The notes: a model not told the origin generated them from the letters alone. Counted from the stretch's first letter, positions 1 through 7,465 are shown. The stretch is 16,618 bases of DNA from Acetobacteraceae bacterium (GCA_947478535.1 CANJXD010000065.1:1-16618); one strand, 5' to 3'. Numbers and translations: made by a program.

Positions 1-2
1 CC

Positions 3-650
3 TTCGCGGTGCGGGACGAGCTGACACCGATCACGCTGATCGCCGCCCCTGCCTACGTCATCGCCATGCATCCCGGTGTCGGCGCCCGCAATGTGGGTGA
101 ACTGGTGGCGCTGGCGAAGCAGCGTCCGGGCCACTTCACCTTCGGCAGCAGCGGCACCGGCGCGGCCAGCCACCTGGCGGCGGAGTTGTTCGCCTCCATG
201 GCCGGGATCGAGATGCTGCATGTGCCCTATCGCGGCACCGGCCCGGCCCTGACGGACCTGATCGCCGGGCGCATCCACCTGATGTTCGCGCCCCCGCAGA
301 CCGTGGCACCCGCCGTCGCGGCCGGGCAGGTGGTGAACCTGGCCGTCACCTCGGAACGGCCCTCGGCGCTGCTGCCTGGCGTGCCGGCGGCCTCCGCGAC
401 AGGGCTTCCCGGCTACGCCGCGGTCGGTTGGTTCGGCCTGTTCGCGCCGAAGGGCGTGCCGGCCGCCATCACGCAGCGCATCTCCCAGGAAGCGACGCGC
501 GCGCTCTCCCTCCCCGCCACGCGGGACCGTCTCGCGGCGCTGGGCGCGGAGCCGGAGCCGATGACGCCGGATGCCTTCACGACCTTCATCGATGCGGATA
601 TCGCGAAGTGGCAGCGCGTGGTCCGTGACCGCAATATCACCCTCGAATAG
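3..650 (+). CDS. Bug-family tripartite tricarboxylate transporter substrate-binding protein (C-terminal part)
   Basis: The reading frame is open from the left edge, so the signal peptide and first lobe lie outside the window; about 215 residues remain. Family hallmarks are visible: the TPITLIA...VIAMHP strand region, the GSSGTGAASHLAAELF helix-loop that contacts ligand carboxylates, the HVPYRGTGPALTDLIAGRI stretch, and a C-terminal half with WFGLFAPKGVP and a DRLAALG.EP-like motif. Bug proteins are periplasmic solute receptors that pass carboxylates or aromatic acids to a TctAB membrane pair, although many occur without TctAB. The FAH-family gene begins 10 bp downstream on the same strand, which suggests a shared catabolic transcript. 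The ligand cannot be read from sequence. Confidence 0.93.
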   Translation, partial: FAVRDELTPITLIAAPAYVIAMHPGVGARNVGELVALAKQRPGHFTFGSSGTGAASHLAAELFASMAGIEMLHVPYRGTGPALTDLIAGRIHLMFAPPQTVAPAVAAGQVVNLAVTSERPSALLPGVPAASATGLPGYAAVGWFGLFAPKGVPAAITQRISQEATRALSLPATRDRLAALGAEPEPMTPDAFTTFIDADIAKWQRVVRDRNITLE

Positions 651-660
651 GCACTGACCG

Positions 661-1554
661 ATGATCCGACTGGCGACTTTTCTCTCCCCCGGTGATGTGC
701 GTCCCCGGCTTGGTGCCAAGGACGGCGAGGCGCTGCTGGACCTCACCGCCGCACATGGGCCGGATTGGGACATGCGGCGCGCGCTGCTGCTGCCGATCGC
801 GGAATTGCGCGCCATGATCGCGGCAGCGACGGTGCGGCTGCCGCTGGCGTCGTGCCACCTGCTGCCGCCGATCACCGACCCCGGCAAGATCTTCTGCGTC
901 GGCAAGAACAGCAAGGTGCATCGCGCGGAGCTCACGCGCGAAGGCATGCTGAAGGAAGACCCGCAGGAACCCACGGGCTTCGTGAAGCTGCGGGAAGTGC
1001 TGGTGGGGGATGGCGCGCGCGTCGCACGGCCAGAGGGCATCACCACCTTCGACTACGAGCCGGAGCTGGCCTTCATCGTCTCGAAGCGCGCCTTCCAGGT
1101 GCCGCGGGACAAGGCGCGGGAGCATGTCGGCGCCATCACCGTGCTGAATGACCTGACGGCGCGGCAGATCCAGAAGCAGGAAGTCGTCTCCGGCACCAAG
1201 TTCTGGGTGTCGAAGAACATGCCGGGCTTCTGCCCGGTCGGCCCCTATGCCGTGCCGATGGCCGAAGTCGCGGACCCCTACGACCTGTGGCTGACCTGCG
1301 TGGTGAATGGCGAACAGCGGCTGCGGGTGTCCACGGATGAATACATCCACCGCATCGAGGGCATCATCGCCCACTTCACGCGCTTCATGCCCTTCGAGGC
1401 CGGCGACATCATCGCGACGGGCGCGCCGCGCGGCACCGCCATCGGCCATCCCAACGCGGCGGAGCTGTATCTGCGGCCGGGCGATACCTGCGTGGCGGGG
1501 ATCGAGGGGCTGATGGAGATCACGACGCGCATTGTGGCGCCTGGCGAGGCGTGA
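661..1554 (+). CDS. fumarylacetoacetate hydrolase (FAH) family protein
   Basis: This 297-residue protein has an N-terminal lead of about 75 residues, then the FAH fold starting at KIFCVGKNSKVH. The metal-binding acidic pair is visible in FDYEPELAFIV, followed by LNDLTARQIQ, a GTKFWVSKNMPGFCPVGP segment and the family signature GDIIATGAPRGTA near the C-terminus. The family covers fumarylacetoacetases, 2-hydroxyhepta-2,4-dienedioate isomerases/decarboxylases and acylpyruvases: Mg/Mn-dependent C-C bond hydrolases or decarboxylases in aromatic and sugar-acid degradation. The exact substrate is not decidable here. It lies 10 bp after the Bug receptor gene, probably in one operon. The upstream SD is weak, consistent with translational coupling. 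Its 3' end overlaps the convergent methyltransferase gene by 35 bp. Confidence 0.93.
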   Translation: MIRLATFLSPGDVRPRLGAKDGEALLDLTAAHGPDWDMRRALLLPIAELRAMIAAATVRLPLASCHLLPPITDPGKIFCVGKNSKVHRAELTREGMLKEDPQEPTGFVKLREVLVGDGARVARPEGITTFDYEPELAFIVSKRAFQVPRDKAREHVGAITVLNDLTARQIQKQEVVSGTKFWVSKNMPGFCPVGPYAVPMAEVADPYDLWLTCVVNGEQRLRVSTDEYIHRIEGIIAHFTRFMPFEAGDIIATGAPRGTAIGHPNAAELYLRPGDTCVAGIEGLMEITTRIVAPGEA

Positions 1555-2161
1555 CAAGCGCGGCGGCGCCATCCCCGTGGATGGCGCCGAACTGCTCCAT
1601 GCCCCGCTTCAGCGTCGCCTCGTCCCAGAAGTAGAGGTTGCCGCGCCAGTCACCGAAGCGCAGGCATTCCGTGGGCGGCAGGCCGCCATTCCAGCCCATC
1701 ACCTCCGCCTCCTCGATACCGGAGGAGGTATCCCGCAGCGCCTTCACGTCATAGTCGGTGGGCGTGACGATCACGATGTTCCGCGCGATGCGCCGCGCTT
1801 CGTGGAAGCAGGCGGCCTGGTGGGGGCGCAGGTGATGAAAGACGCGCAGCGCGACGAAGACGGCGTATCGCCCATCGGTCGCCGGCCAGGGCATCTCTCG
1901 CGCGTCATGCTGGAAGGTTGGTGTGAAATGCTTGGCTTTCCACTTCTCCGCGTAGTCCATCGTGTCGCTGCCCTTGACGATGGAGATGCCCATCGTCCCG
2001 AGTTCCAGCACATCTGTCGCACGATCCGGCGCCACGCGCCGCACGCAGTCGATCGCGGCCTGGTGATAGCTCCAGCGCGAGACCGCATTCTTCCAGTGCT
2101 CGTTGCCAGCGCGTTTCGCGGCCGCGCCGAACTCGGCCTCGGTCAGTGTCTCGATGGCCAT
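1520..2161 (-). CDS. class I SAM-dependent methyltransferase
   Basis: A 213-residue protein. The SAM-binding motif I is DVLELGTMG, followed by an acidic strand end (FQHDAREMPWP) and the post-motif strand FVALRVFHHLRP, as in methyltransferase-11-type enzymes. Next come ARNIVIVTPTDYD and an aromatic C-terminal part (GNLYFWDEATLK). I chose the ATG at 2161 (MAIETLTEAEF); the frame is open further upstream, and an ATG at 2182 is an alternative. A GGGAA lies about 12 nt before 2161. It is co-oriented with and 94 bp downstream of lpxXL, so it could be a late member of the lipid A gene set, but the gap is the largest in the cluster and the link is only positional. The substrate is unknown. Confidence 0.78.
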   Translation of the reverse strand: MAIETLTEAEFGAAAKRAGNEHWKNAVSRWSYHQAAIDCVRRVAPDRATDVLELGTMGISIVKGSDTMDYAEKWKAKHFTPTFQHDAREMPWPATDGRYAVFVALRVFHHLRPHQAACFHEARRIARNIVIVTPTDYDVKALRDTSSGIEEAEVMGWNGGLPPTECLRFGDWRGNLYFWDEATLKRGMEQFGAIHGDGAAALVTPRQAPQCAS

Positions 2162-2203
2162 ATCCGGTGTTTCCCAGCCCATAGTTGAGGGCGAGTCTAC
2201 TTC

Positions 2204-2224
2204 TCCAACCTGACGCCAACCTGA
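2204..2224 (-). repeat. two 8-bp direct repeats (CAGGTTGG) one helical turn apart
   Basis: On the minus strand CAGGTTGG occurs twice with an 11-bp period (plus-strand ccaacctg at 2205-2212 and 2216-2223), in the gap between lpxXL and the methyltransferase, about 45-60 bp upstream of the methyltransferase start. Same-face direct repeats can be activator half-sites, but two short copies can also arise by chance. Confidence 0.3.
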
Positions 2225-2255
2225 AAGCGCGTGGCCCGGTGGGTTGCCCCGGCGA

Positions 2256-3158
2256 TCAATCGCGCCAGCGTCGGTGCTGCCAGAGCCATTGGCCGGGGTA
2301 TTCGCGAACCCAGCTCTCAATAATGTCATTGATGAGCTGGGTGCCGGCCTGGATATCGATCTGGCCCCGCGCGTCGCGCGGCAGGGTGATCGCCTCCGTC
2401 AGTTCCAGCCGGAACCGGTTGCCGGGCAGCCGGATGGCACGCACGCCATGCAGCGGACAGTCGAAGCGCCTTGCGAGCCGGGCGAGCAGTGGGTTCGCCG
2501 GTGTTTCCCGCCCGAGGAAGGTGATGCGCGGGCCGCGCCCGAAGCGCTGGTCCACCAGCATGCCAAGGTGCAACCCCTGGTCCAGCGCCTCCATCATCGC
2601 GATCGGGGCGGAAAGCCCGGCCGGGATCAACTCCCCCATCACGTCGCGGCGCATCGCCAGGATGTCCCGCGCGATGGCGGCGTTGTTGGGGCGGCGGTAG
2701 AGCGCGGCCGAAGGCAGCCCGGCGTGCCGCGCCGCGACCGCCGGCAATTCCCAGTTCCCGAGATGGGCCGCGAAGAACATCGCCGGCTTGCCGTCATCGC
2801 GCAGCCGCTCGAATTGTTCGGCGCAGTTGGCGGAAAGCTCGATGCGGCCTTCGCCGGGCCGGGCCGGGTCGAAATCCCAGAGATCGCCGAGATGGACATA
2901 TTCACTGGCGGTCCGGCCGAGATTGTCCCAGCTGTCGCGCAGGATCGTCGCGCGCTCCGCGGCGGTCTTCTCGGGGAAGGCCTTGTCGATATTGTCCCGT
3001 GCGATGCGGTGCGCCCTGGTCAGCGGGCCCACCAGCCGCGCCGCCGCACCCCCGAGGTCGGAAGCGCGATCCGGCCCCAGCGCTCGCACCGCCGCGAAGC
3101 CCGCGCGCACCACCGCGGCGAGGACTTCGTCGCCCACCCGCTGCAGCGCGGCCTTCAT
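2256..3158 (-). CDS. lpxXL: LpxXL-type lipid A very-long-chain acyltransferase (LpxL/HtrB superfamily)
   Basis: A 300-residue LPLAT-family acyltransferase. The catalytic HX4E motif is HLGNWE (His132, Glu137), preceded by the hydrophobic MFFAA strand; the substrate-side LYRRPNN and the C-terminal signature PGQWLWQHRRWR are both present. The short hydrophobic N-terminus fits a monotopic inner-membrane enzyme acting on lipid A at the cytoplasmic face. Position decides the assignment: it is the last gene of an acpXL-fabZXL-fabF2XL-fabF1XL-adh2XL-lpxXL array, where the rhizobial LpxXL moves the 27-hydroxyoctacosanoyl chain from AcpXL to lipid A. Its ATG lies 2 bp after the dehydrogenase stop codon. 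A conventional lauroyl/myristoyl transferase is the alternative reading from sequence alone. Confidence 0.88.
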   Translation of the reverse strand: MKAALQRVGDEVLAAVVRAGFAAVRALGPDRASDLGGAAARLVGPLTRAHRIARDNIDKAFPEKTAAERATILRDSWDNLGRTASEYVHLGDLWDFDPARPGEGRIELSANCAEQFERLRDDGKPAMFFAAHLGNWELPAVAARHAGLPSAALYRRPNNAAIARDILAMRRDVMGELIPAGLSAPIAMMEALDQGLHLGMLVDQRFGRGPRITFLGRETPANPLLARLARRFDCPLHGVRAIRLPGNRFRLELTEAITLPRDARGQIDIQAGTQLINDIIESWVREYPGQWLWQHRRWRD

Positions 3159-3160
3159 GG

Positions 3161-4183
3161 TCAGATGGTGACGATGATCTTCCCGAATACCCGGCGGGAT
3201 TCCAGCCGCTCCAGGCCTTCGGTGAAGCGTTCCAGCGGCACCACGGTATCCAGCACGGGGCGGATGCCGCCGGCCATCTTGGCCAGCCCGTCCGCCACGT
3301 TCCGCATCGCGCAGCCAAAGCTGCCGAAGATGCGGAGCTGGCGCTGGAAGATCATCATCAGGTTCGTCTCGGCCGAAACGCCGGAGGTGCTGCCGCAGGT
3401 CACCAGCCGCCCGCCCATCCGCATCGACAGCAGCGATCCCGCCCAGGTCGCGGCGCCGACATGTTCAAACACCACATCGACGCCGCGCTTGCCGGTGATG
3501 CGCCGGGCGATGGTGGAGAAATTCTTCTCGGAATAATTCACCGCATGGTCGGCACCGAGTGCCAGCGCCTTGCGGCACTTCTCGTCATCGCCCGCCGTCG
3601 CGATCACGGTGCAGCCGATCGACTTGGCGATGCGGACGGCGACGGAGCCGATGCCAGAGCCCGCGGCCTGGATCAGGATCGTCTCGCCCGGCTTCAGCTG
3701 CGCGTTGTCGAACAGCATGTGCTCGACGGTGCCGAAGGTGACGGTGGCGCAGGCCGCGTCCTCGAAGCTGACGCCATCGGGCACGCGGACAAGCAGCCGG
3801 GCCGGAACGTTGGCCAATTCGCGGGCGAAGCCATCGACATGGAAGCCGGCGACACCCTGGACATTCTCGCAGTGATTGTCGCGGCCTTCGCGGCAGGCAG
3901 GGCAGGTGCCGCAGGTGCGCGCACCATAGGGCACGATGCGGTCGCCAGCCTTCCAGCTGGTGACGCCCGGGCCAATGGCCACGACCTCACCGGAGGCTTC
4001 GGCACCGACGGCCAACGGCAGCGTGCGCTGCGCGAAGGCCATGCCGCGCCAGCCCCAGACATCGATATGGTTCAGCGAGATCGCGCGGATGCGGATCTGC
4101 ACTTCCCCCTCGCCGGGCGGCGGCGGCGGGGACACTTCCTCCAGCCGCAGGTCGCGGTCGCCATGCAGGCGAAGGGCGCGCAT
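3161..4183 (-). CDS. adh2XL: zinc-binding medium-chain dehydrogenase of the VLCFA cluster (Adh2XL-like)
   Basis: A 340-residue MDR-superfamily oxidoreductase. It has an N-terminal GroES-like domain with LNHIDVWGWRGMAF, then GAEASGEV and a four-cysteine structural zinc lobe CGTCPACREGRDNHC (Cys91, 94, 97, 105). The Rossmann domain carries the NAD(P)-binding QAAGSGIGSVAV glycine motif (near residue 175), ALGADHAVNY and GGRLVTCGSTSGV. The usual catalytic-zinc ligands are absent (Asn-His in place of Cys, GAE in place of GHE), so it looks quinone-reductase/enoyl-reductase-like. Within this cluster it is the candidate enoyl-ACP reductase, by inference. The start is fixed by a TGATG junction: its ATG shares one base with the fabF1XL stop codon. 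The open frame continues far upstream but there it only shadows the ketosynthase genes. Confidence 0.88.
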   Translation of the reverse strand: MRALRLHGDRDLRLEEVSPPPPPGEGEVQIRIRAISLNHIDVWGWRGMAFAQRTLPLAVGAEASGEVVAIGPGVTSWKAGDRIVPYGARTCGTCPACREGRDNHCENVQGVAGFHVDGFARELANVPARLLVRVPDGVSFEDAACATVTFGTVEHMLFDNAQLKPGETILIQAAGSGIGSVAVRIAKSIGCTVIATAGDDEKCRKALALGADHAVNYSEKNFSTIARRITGKRGVDVVFEHVGAATWAGSLLSMRMGGRLVTCGSTSGVSAETNLMMIFQRQLRIFGSFGCAMRNVADGLAKMAGGIRPVLDTVVPLERFTEGLERLESRRVFGKIIVTI

Positions 4184-5457
4184 CAGGCAGGTGCTCCGGA
4201 AAGGACCAGGCAGACATTCTGTCCGCCGAAGCCGAAGGAATTGGACAGCACGTGGTCCACCTTCGCGGCGCGGCAGATATTCGGCACGACATCGAGGGTG
4301 ATGGCCGGGTCCGGCTCGGCATGGTTGATGGTGGGCGGCAGCATCTGGTCGCGCAGGGTCAGCAGGCTGAAGGCAGCCTCGATGGCGCCGGCGGCCGACA
4401 GCGTATGGCCGATCATCGACTTGTTGGAGGAAATTGGCGGGGCCTGTTCCCCGAAGACGGCGCGCATCCCCAGCGTTTCCATCTTGTCGTTCTCCGGCGT
4501 CCCCGTGCCATGGCCGTTGACGTAGGAAATCTCGCCCGGCGTCAGCCCCGCATCCTCGATCGCGTTCCGCATGGCGCGGATCACCGCCTCGCCGCTCGGG
4601 TTGGAACGGGTGCGATGGAAACTGTCGGATTTCTCGCCGCAGCCGCGGATGATGCCGAGCACCTTGGCGCCGCGCGCGCGGGCGTGTTCCAGGCTTTCCA
4701 GCACCAGGCAGGCGGCGCCCTCGCTCATCACGAAGCCGCCACGGGACTTCTCGAAGGGGCGGGAGGCCGCGGTCGGGTCCTCGTTCCGGGTCGAGAGGGC
4801 GGAGAGCAGGGAGAAGCGGATCAGGGATTCCGGCTGCACCGTTCCATCGGCACCGATGGCCAGTGCTGCCTGGGTTTCGCCGCGCTGGATCGCCTCCACG
4901 CCGAGCTGGATGGCCGAGGCGCCGGTGGCGCAGGCCGTGCTGATGCTGATCGGTGCTCCCTGCGTGCCGAAACGCTCGGAAAGCTGTTCGCCGATGCCGG
5001 CGAAGGCCACATCGCCATAGAGCGCATCCTGCCGCGTCGCGGCTTCGGCCAGCGCGGGAGAGGTCGGCTCCGCCGGCGCGGCGGTGGCGGCGAGGGCAAG
5101 CCGGTGCGGCCATTCGAATTCGACCGGCGGCATGCCGAGCATCAGCGGCCCAGGGAAAGATCCCCCGCCGAGCCCGGCCTCCGCCAGGGCTTCCTCGGCC
5201 GCGATCGTGGCGATGCGGGCGATCCGGCGGGAGGAGGTGAAGGGCGCCGACCCTACTTCCTCCGGCAGGTCGACGGTGCCGGCGATGGTGGTCTTCAGGT
5301 GATCGGTCGGGAAGCGGGTGATGCGGCGGATGCCGGATTTCCCGGCCAGCAGCGCCGCCCAGTTGGTGGCGACGCCGAAGCCGAGCGGCGTGACAAGCCC
5401 GATGCCGGTGACGGCGACGATGGGTCGGCCGCGATGGTCGAGATGGGAGGTGCTCAT
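4183..5457 (-). CDS. fabF1XL: beta-ketoacyl-ACP synthase II, catalytic partner (FabF1XL)
   Basis: A 424-residue thiolase-fold ketosynthase that extends acyl chains by two carbons from malonyl-ACP. All three catalytic residues are visible: Cys176 in STACATGA, His316 in NGHGTGTPENDKMET and His351 in SMIGHTLSAAGA. The C-terminal NSFGFGGQN loop is intact. There is a roughly 25-residue insertion around SFPGPLMLGMPPVEFEWPHR compared with a housekeeping FabF. Its ATG overlaps the fabF2XL stop by 4 bp (ATGA), which implies coupled translation at matched levels and fits a heterodimer with FabF2XL. In the rhizobial pathway the pair elongates primer chains to C26-C28 on AcpXL. Confidence 0.9.
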   Translation of the reverse strand: MSTSHLDHRGRPIVAVTGIGLVTPLGFGVATNWAALLAGKSGIRRITRFPTDHLKTTIAGTVDLPEEVGSAPFTSSRRIARIATIAAEEALAEAGLGGGSFPGPLMLGMPPVEFEWPHRLALAATAAPAEPTSPALAEAATRQDALYGDVAFAGIGEQLSERFGTQGAPISISTACATGASAIQLGVEAIQRGETQAALAIGADGTVQPESLIRFSLLSALSTRNEDPTAASRPFEKSRGGFVMSEGAACLVLESLEHARARGAKVLGIIRGCGEKSDSFHRTRSNPSGEAVIRAMRNAIEDAGLTPGEISYVNGHGTGTPENDKMETLGMRAVFGEQAPPISSNKSMIGHTLSAAGAIEAAFSLLTLRDQMLPPTINHAEPDPAITLDVVPNICRAAKVDHVLSNSFGFGGQNVCLVLSGAPA

Positions 5458-6668
5458 GGCTGCTCCTCCGCCGGGATGGCCTGGAGATGGGCGAGCGCTT
5501 CCCCCCGCCAGCCGCCGAAGCCGGTGACAAGGATATCGCGCGGGGCGCCGTCAAAGGCGGCTTCCGCCGCTTCCATCGGGGGTGGCAGCACCCCATCGGC
5601 CAGGGCGAGGGCGGCCAGGGCGAGGCTCGCGGGGAAGCAGGCTTCCACCCCCCAGCCAAGCCGGCTGCCGGCGGCACGGAGGGCGACGGGGCGGCCGAGC
5701 CCGCCGAGGAAGGCCAGTTCCGCGGTGAGCGGCAGGGCGACGCCAGTGGCGCCGGAGATCACGGCCAGCGGACCCCCGGCTTGGGCACGAGAAGGCAGGG
5801 ACAGCTTGGCGCAGGCGCGGGCAGCGGCGGCGGTGCTTTCGTCGGCGCTGGTTCTGCGGGATTGCTCGGTCGCGACCCCCATGACCCGGGCCAGGCCCCG
5901 CGCACCGCGGGCGCGCGCGGCCTCGGCCGTTTCCAGCACCAGGAAGGCGCCGAGCGTCCCCGGAATGGCTCCCGGGGCATCGGCGCGGGAGAAGACGGGT
6001 GCCCAGGGGCCGCGCCGAAGCAGCCCGCCGGCGTTAAACAGCATCATCAGGTCCCAGCGCGGCGCCGAATAGGCCCCGCCCACCAGCGCCGCCGCACCCC
6101 GCCCTTCGGCAAGCCGCGCCACAGCGATGCGGACCGCATCCGCCCCCGCCTCCTCCTCCCCCATGAAGGAGCGGGAGGCGCCGGTGACGCCATGGACGAT
6201 GGAGATGTTGCCGGCCAGCAGGTTCGAAAGCTGCGCCAGGAACAGCGTCGGGCGCAGGCCGCTGGCCAGCATCTCATTCAGCTTGATCGCGGCTTCGGCG
6301 GGCGGCAGCGGGGCGATCGCCGCCAGCACGGCGTCATCCAGCGCCTGGTCGCGTTCCCCGCCGCCAGCGGCGACGATCAGGTCCATCTCGGCCACCAGGG
6401 CGCGTGCGCCTGCGTCATCCAGCGCCAGGCCGGCGGCATAGGTGCCGAGCCGCTGCCAGGGCTCCATCTGCCGCTGGTCGCCCTTTTTCGGGATCTGGCG
6501 GTCCAACTCCAGGGCCGGGCCGGGGTGGAGCGGGAAGGGCGCGAAGCCCATCACATCCAGCGGCGGCGGGGCGGCGGCGGCCAGGGCGGCGCGATGCGCG
6601 TCCCGCCCTTCGCCGACCGCGGAGACCAGGCCGATGCCGGTGATCCAGATGGGGGAGGGGGCGGTCAT
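5454..6668 (-). CDS. fabF2XL: ketosynthase-like protein lacking catalytic residues (FabF2XL; chain-length-factor-like)
   Basis: A 404-residue ketosynthase-fold protein, recognisable from ITGIGLVSAVGEG at the N-terminus, LGAFLVLETAE in the middle and VTGFGGWRGE at the C-terminus. The active-site cysteine is replaced (VHGVTGASRSFMG), the first histidine motif reads ISGATGVALPLTAEL without His, and the second reads RLGWGVEACFPASLA without His. It therefore should not condense chains alone. The tight junctions (1 bp after fabZXL, 4-bp overlap with fabF1XL) support a structural or length-setting partner role, like polyketide chain-length factors; that role is inference. It is rich in Ala and Gly and diverges far more than its neighbour. 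Confidence 0.85.
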   Translation of the reverse strand: MTAPSPIWITGIGLVSAVGEGRDAHRAALAAAAPPPLDVMGFAPFPLHPGPALELDRQIPKKGDQRQMEPWQRLGTYAAGLALDDAGARALVAEMDLIVAAGGGERDQALDDAVLAAIAPLPPAEAAIKLNEMLASGLRPTLFLAQLSNLLAGNISIVHGVTGASRSFMGEEEAGADAVRIAVARLAEGRGAAALVGGAYSAPRWDLMMLFNAGGLLRRGPWAPVFSRADAPGAIPGTLGAFLVLETAEAARARGARGLARVMGVATEQSRRTSADESTAAAARACAKLSLPSRAQAGGPLAVISGATGVALPLTAELAFLGGLGRPVALRAAGSRLGWGVEACFPASLALAALALADGVLPPPMEAAEAAFDGAPRDILVTGFGGWRGEALAHLQAIPAEEQP

Positions 6669-6669
6669 G

Positions 6670-7125
6670 TCAGCTATGGCCGGGCAGGCCGATGCGCTTC
6701 GCGGTGGCGATCATCGCCTCGCGCAGCGCCTCGGCGGGGAAGGGCATGATGCGGTAGGTGATCTCGGCATCGGCAATCCGCTTGCCGTCCGAGGTGATGC
6801 GCGCTTCCGCCACGGCATAGCCGGAGCCGTCATGCGTGCGCTTCGCTTCGATCACCAGGGGTGCGCCGGGGCCTACGAAGCCGCGGAACTTGGCCTGCTT
6901 GACCATGGACAGGAAGGGCATGCGCTGCATCTTCTCGATCGACAGCAGCAGCCAGCCGCCGGCCTGGGCCATGGTTTCCGTCAGCAGCACTCCCGGAACG
7001 ATGGGATAGCCGGGGAAATGCCCCTCGAAGACCGGGCTGGCGTCCGGCACGCGGCTTTCCACGGTGATGCTGTCCGGCCCGAGGGCCACCACGCGGTCCA
7101 CCATCTGGAAGTATTCGAGGCGCAT
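6670..7125 (-). CDS. fabZXL: 3-hydroxyacyl-ACP dehydratase, FabZ family (FabZXL)
   Basis: A 151-residue single hot-dog-fold dehydratase that removes water from 3-hydroxyacyl-ACP. The catalytic His36 sits in FEGHFPGYPIVPGV and Glu50 in the following helix (LLTETMAQAGG), the arrangement of FabZ. Substrate-loop residues FLSMVKQAKFRG and the final strand ADAEITYRIMPFP follow. The length is typical. It lies 49 bp downstream of acpXL, separated by a GC hairpin, and 1 bp before fabF2XL. In the VLCFA pathway it works on very long chains held by AcpXL. The start at 7125 gives the usual short N-terminus; the SD in front is weak. Confidence 0.9.
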   Translation of the reverse strand: MRLEYFQMVDRVVALGPDSITVESRVPDASPVFEGHFPGYPIVPGVLLTETMAQAGGWLLLSIEKMQRMPFLSMVKQAKFRGFVGPGAPLVIEAKRTHDGSGYAVAEARITSDGKRIADAEITYRIMPFPAEALREAMIATAKRIGLPGHS

Positions 7126-7156
7126 CGCGCTGGGGTCCGTCTGATCGGGGCGTTTT

Positions 7157-7173
7157 CGGGGCGGTGCGCCCCG
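7157..7173 (-). promoter_or_regulatory. intercistronic GC hairpin directly after acpXL
   Basis: Seven-base arms (CGGGGCG / CGCCCCG) with a 3-nt loop begin one base after the acpXL stop codon on the transcript strand. A short A-rich stretch follows rather than a U-run, so it is not a classical terminator. A stem in this place could protect the upstream acpXL message from 3' decay or attenuate read-through, giving more carrier protein than enzymes. That role is inference. Confidence 0.5.
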
Positions 7174-7174
7174 T

Positions 7175-7465
7175 TCAGCCCTTGGCCTGCTTCGCCGCGA
7201 CCAGCTCCTCGATACGCAGCGCGAGGTTGCCCATCACGAAATACTGTTCGGCCGGCGCGGTGCCGGCATTCACTTCCTGGGTCCAGGACTCGACAGGGAC
7301 CTTGATCCCGAAAGCCTTGTCGATCGCGAAGACGATGTCGAGGAAGTCGAGGCTATCGATGCCGAGGTCGTTGATGACATGCGCTTGTGGCGTGATGCTG
7401 TCGCGCGCCACCTCGCTGTTCTCCGCGATGATGTCGGCGATACGGTCAAACACCGGGGAAGTCAT
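7175..7465 (-). CDS. acpXL: acyl carrier protein AcpXL for very-long-chain lipid A fatty acid
   Basis: A 96-residue dedicated acyl carrier protein. The phosphopantetheine attachment site is Ser38 in [18 protein letters not shown]. The longer tail with VESWTQEVN...[17 protein letters not shown] is characteristic of AcpXL and absent from housekeeping AcpP. In rhizobia AcpXL carries the 27-hydroxyoctacosanoyl group that LpxXL moves to lipid A. I chose the ATG at 7465 because a GGAG lies 8 nt upstream; an upstream ATG at 7486 would add seven unusual residues. It is the first gene of the six-gene minus-strand cluster, so the promoter should lie in the 7466-7650 region, though I could not identify convincing boxes there. 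Confidence 0.93.
   Translation of the reverse strand: MTSPVFDRIADIIAENSEVARDSITPQAHVINDLGIDSLDFLDIVFAIDKAFGIKVPVESWTQEVNAGTAPAEQYFVMGNLALRIEELVAAKQAKG

Noticed and set aside
637..1572. A 311-residue minus-strand open frame opposite the FAH gene
   Set aside because: It is a His/Arg-rich shadow frame; the plus-strand FAH family signature is unambiguous.
4184..5677. An 838-residue minus-strand open frame that would fuse extra sequence to the dehydrogenase
   Set aside because: The N-terminal 498 residues are Arg/Pro-rich, out-of-frame reading of the ketosynthase genes; the real dehydrogenase starts at 4183 with its own TGATG junction.
2244..6749. Several long plus-strand open frames (400-600 residues) opposite the VLCFA cluster
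   Set aside because: They are high-GC antisense shadows with Arg/Gly/Ala-rich composition and no motifs, while the minus strand carries complete conserved families.
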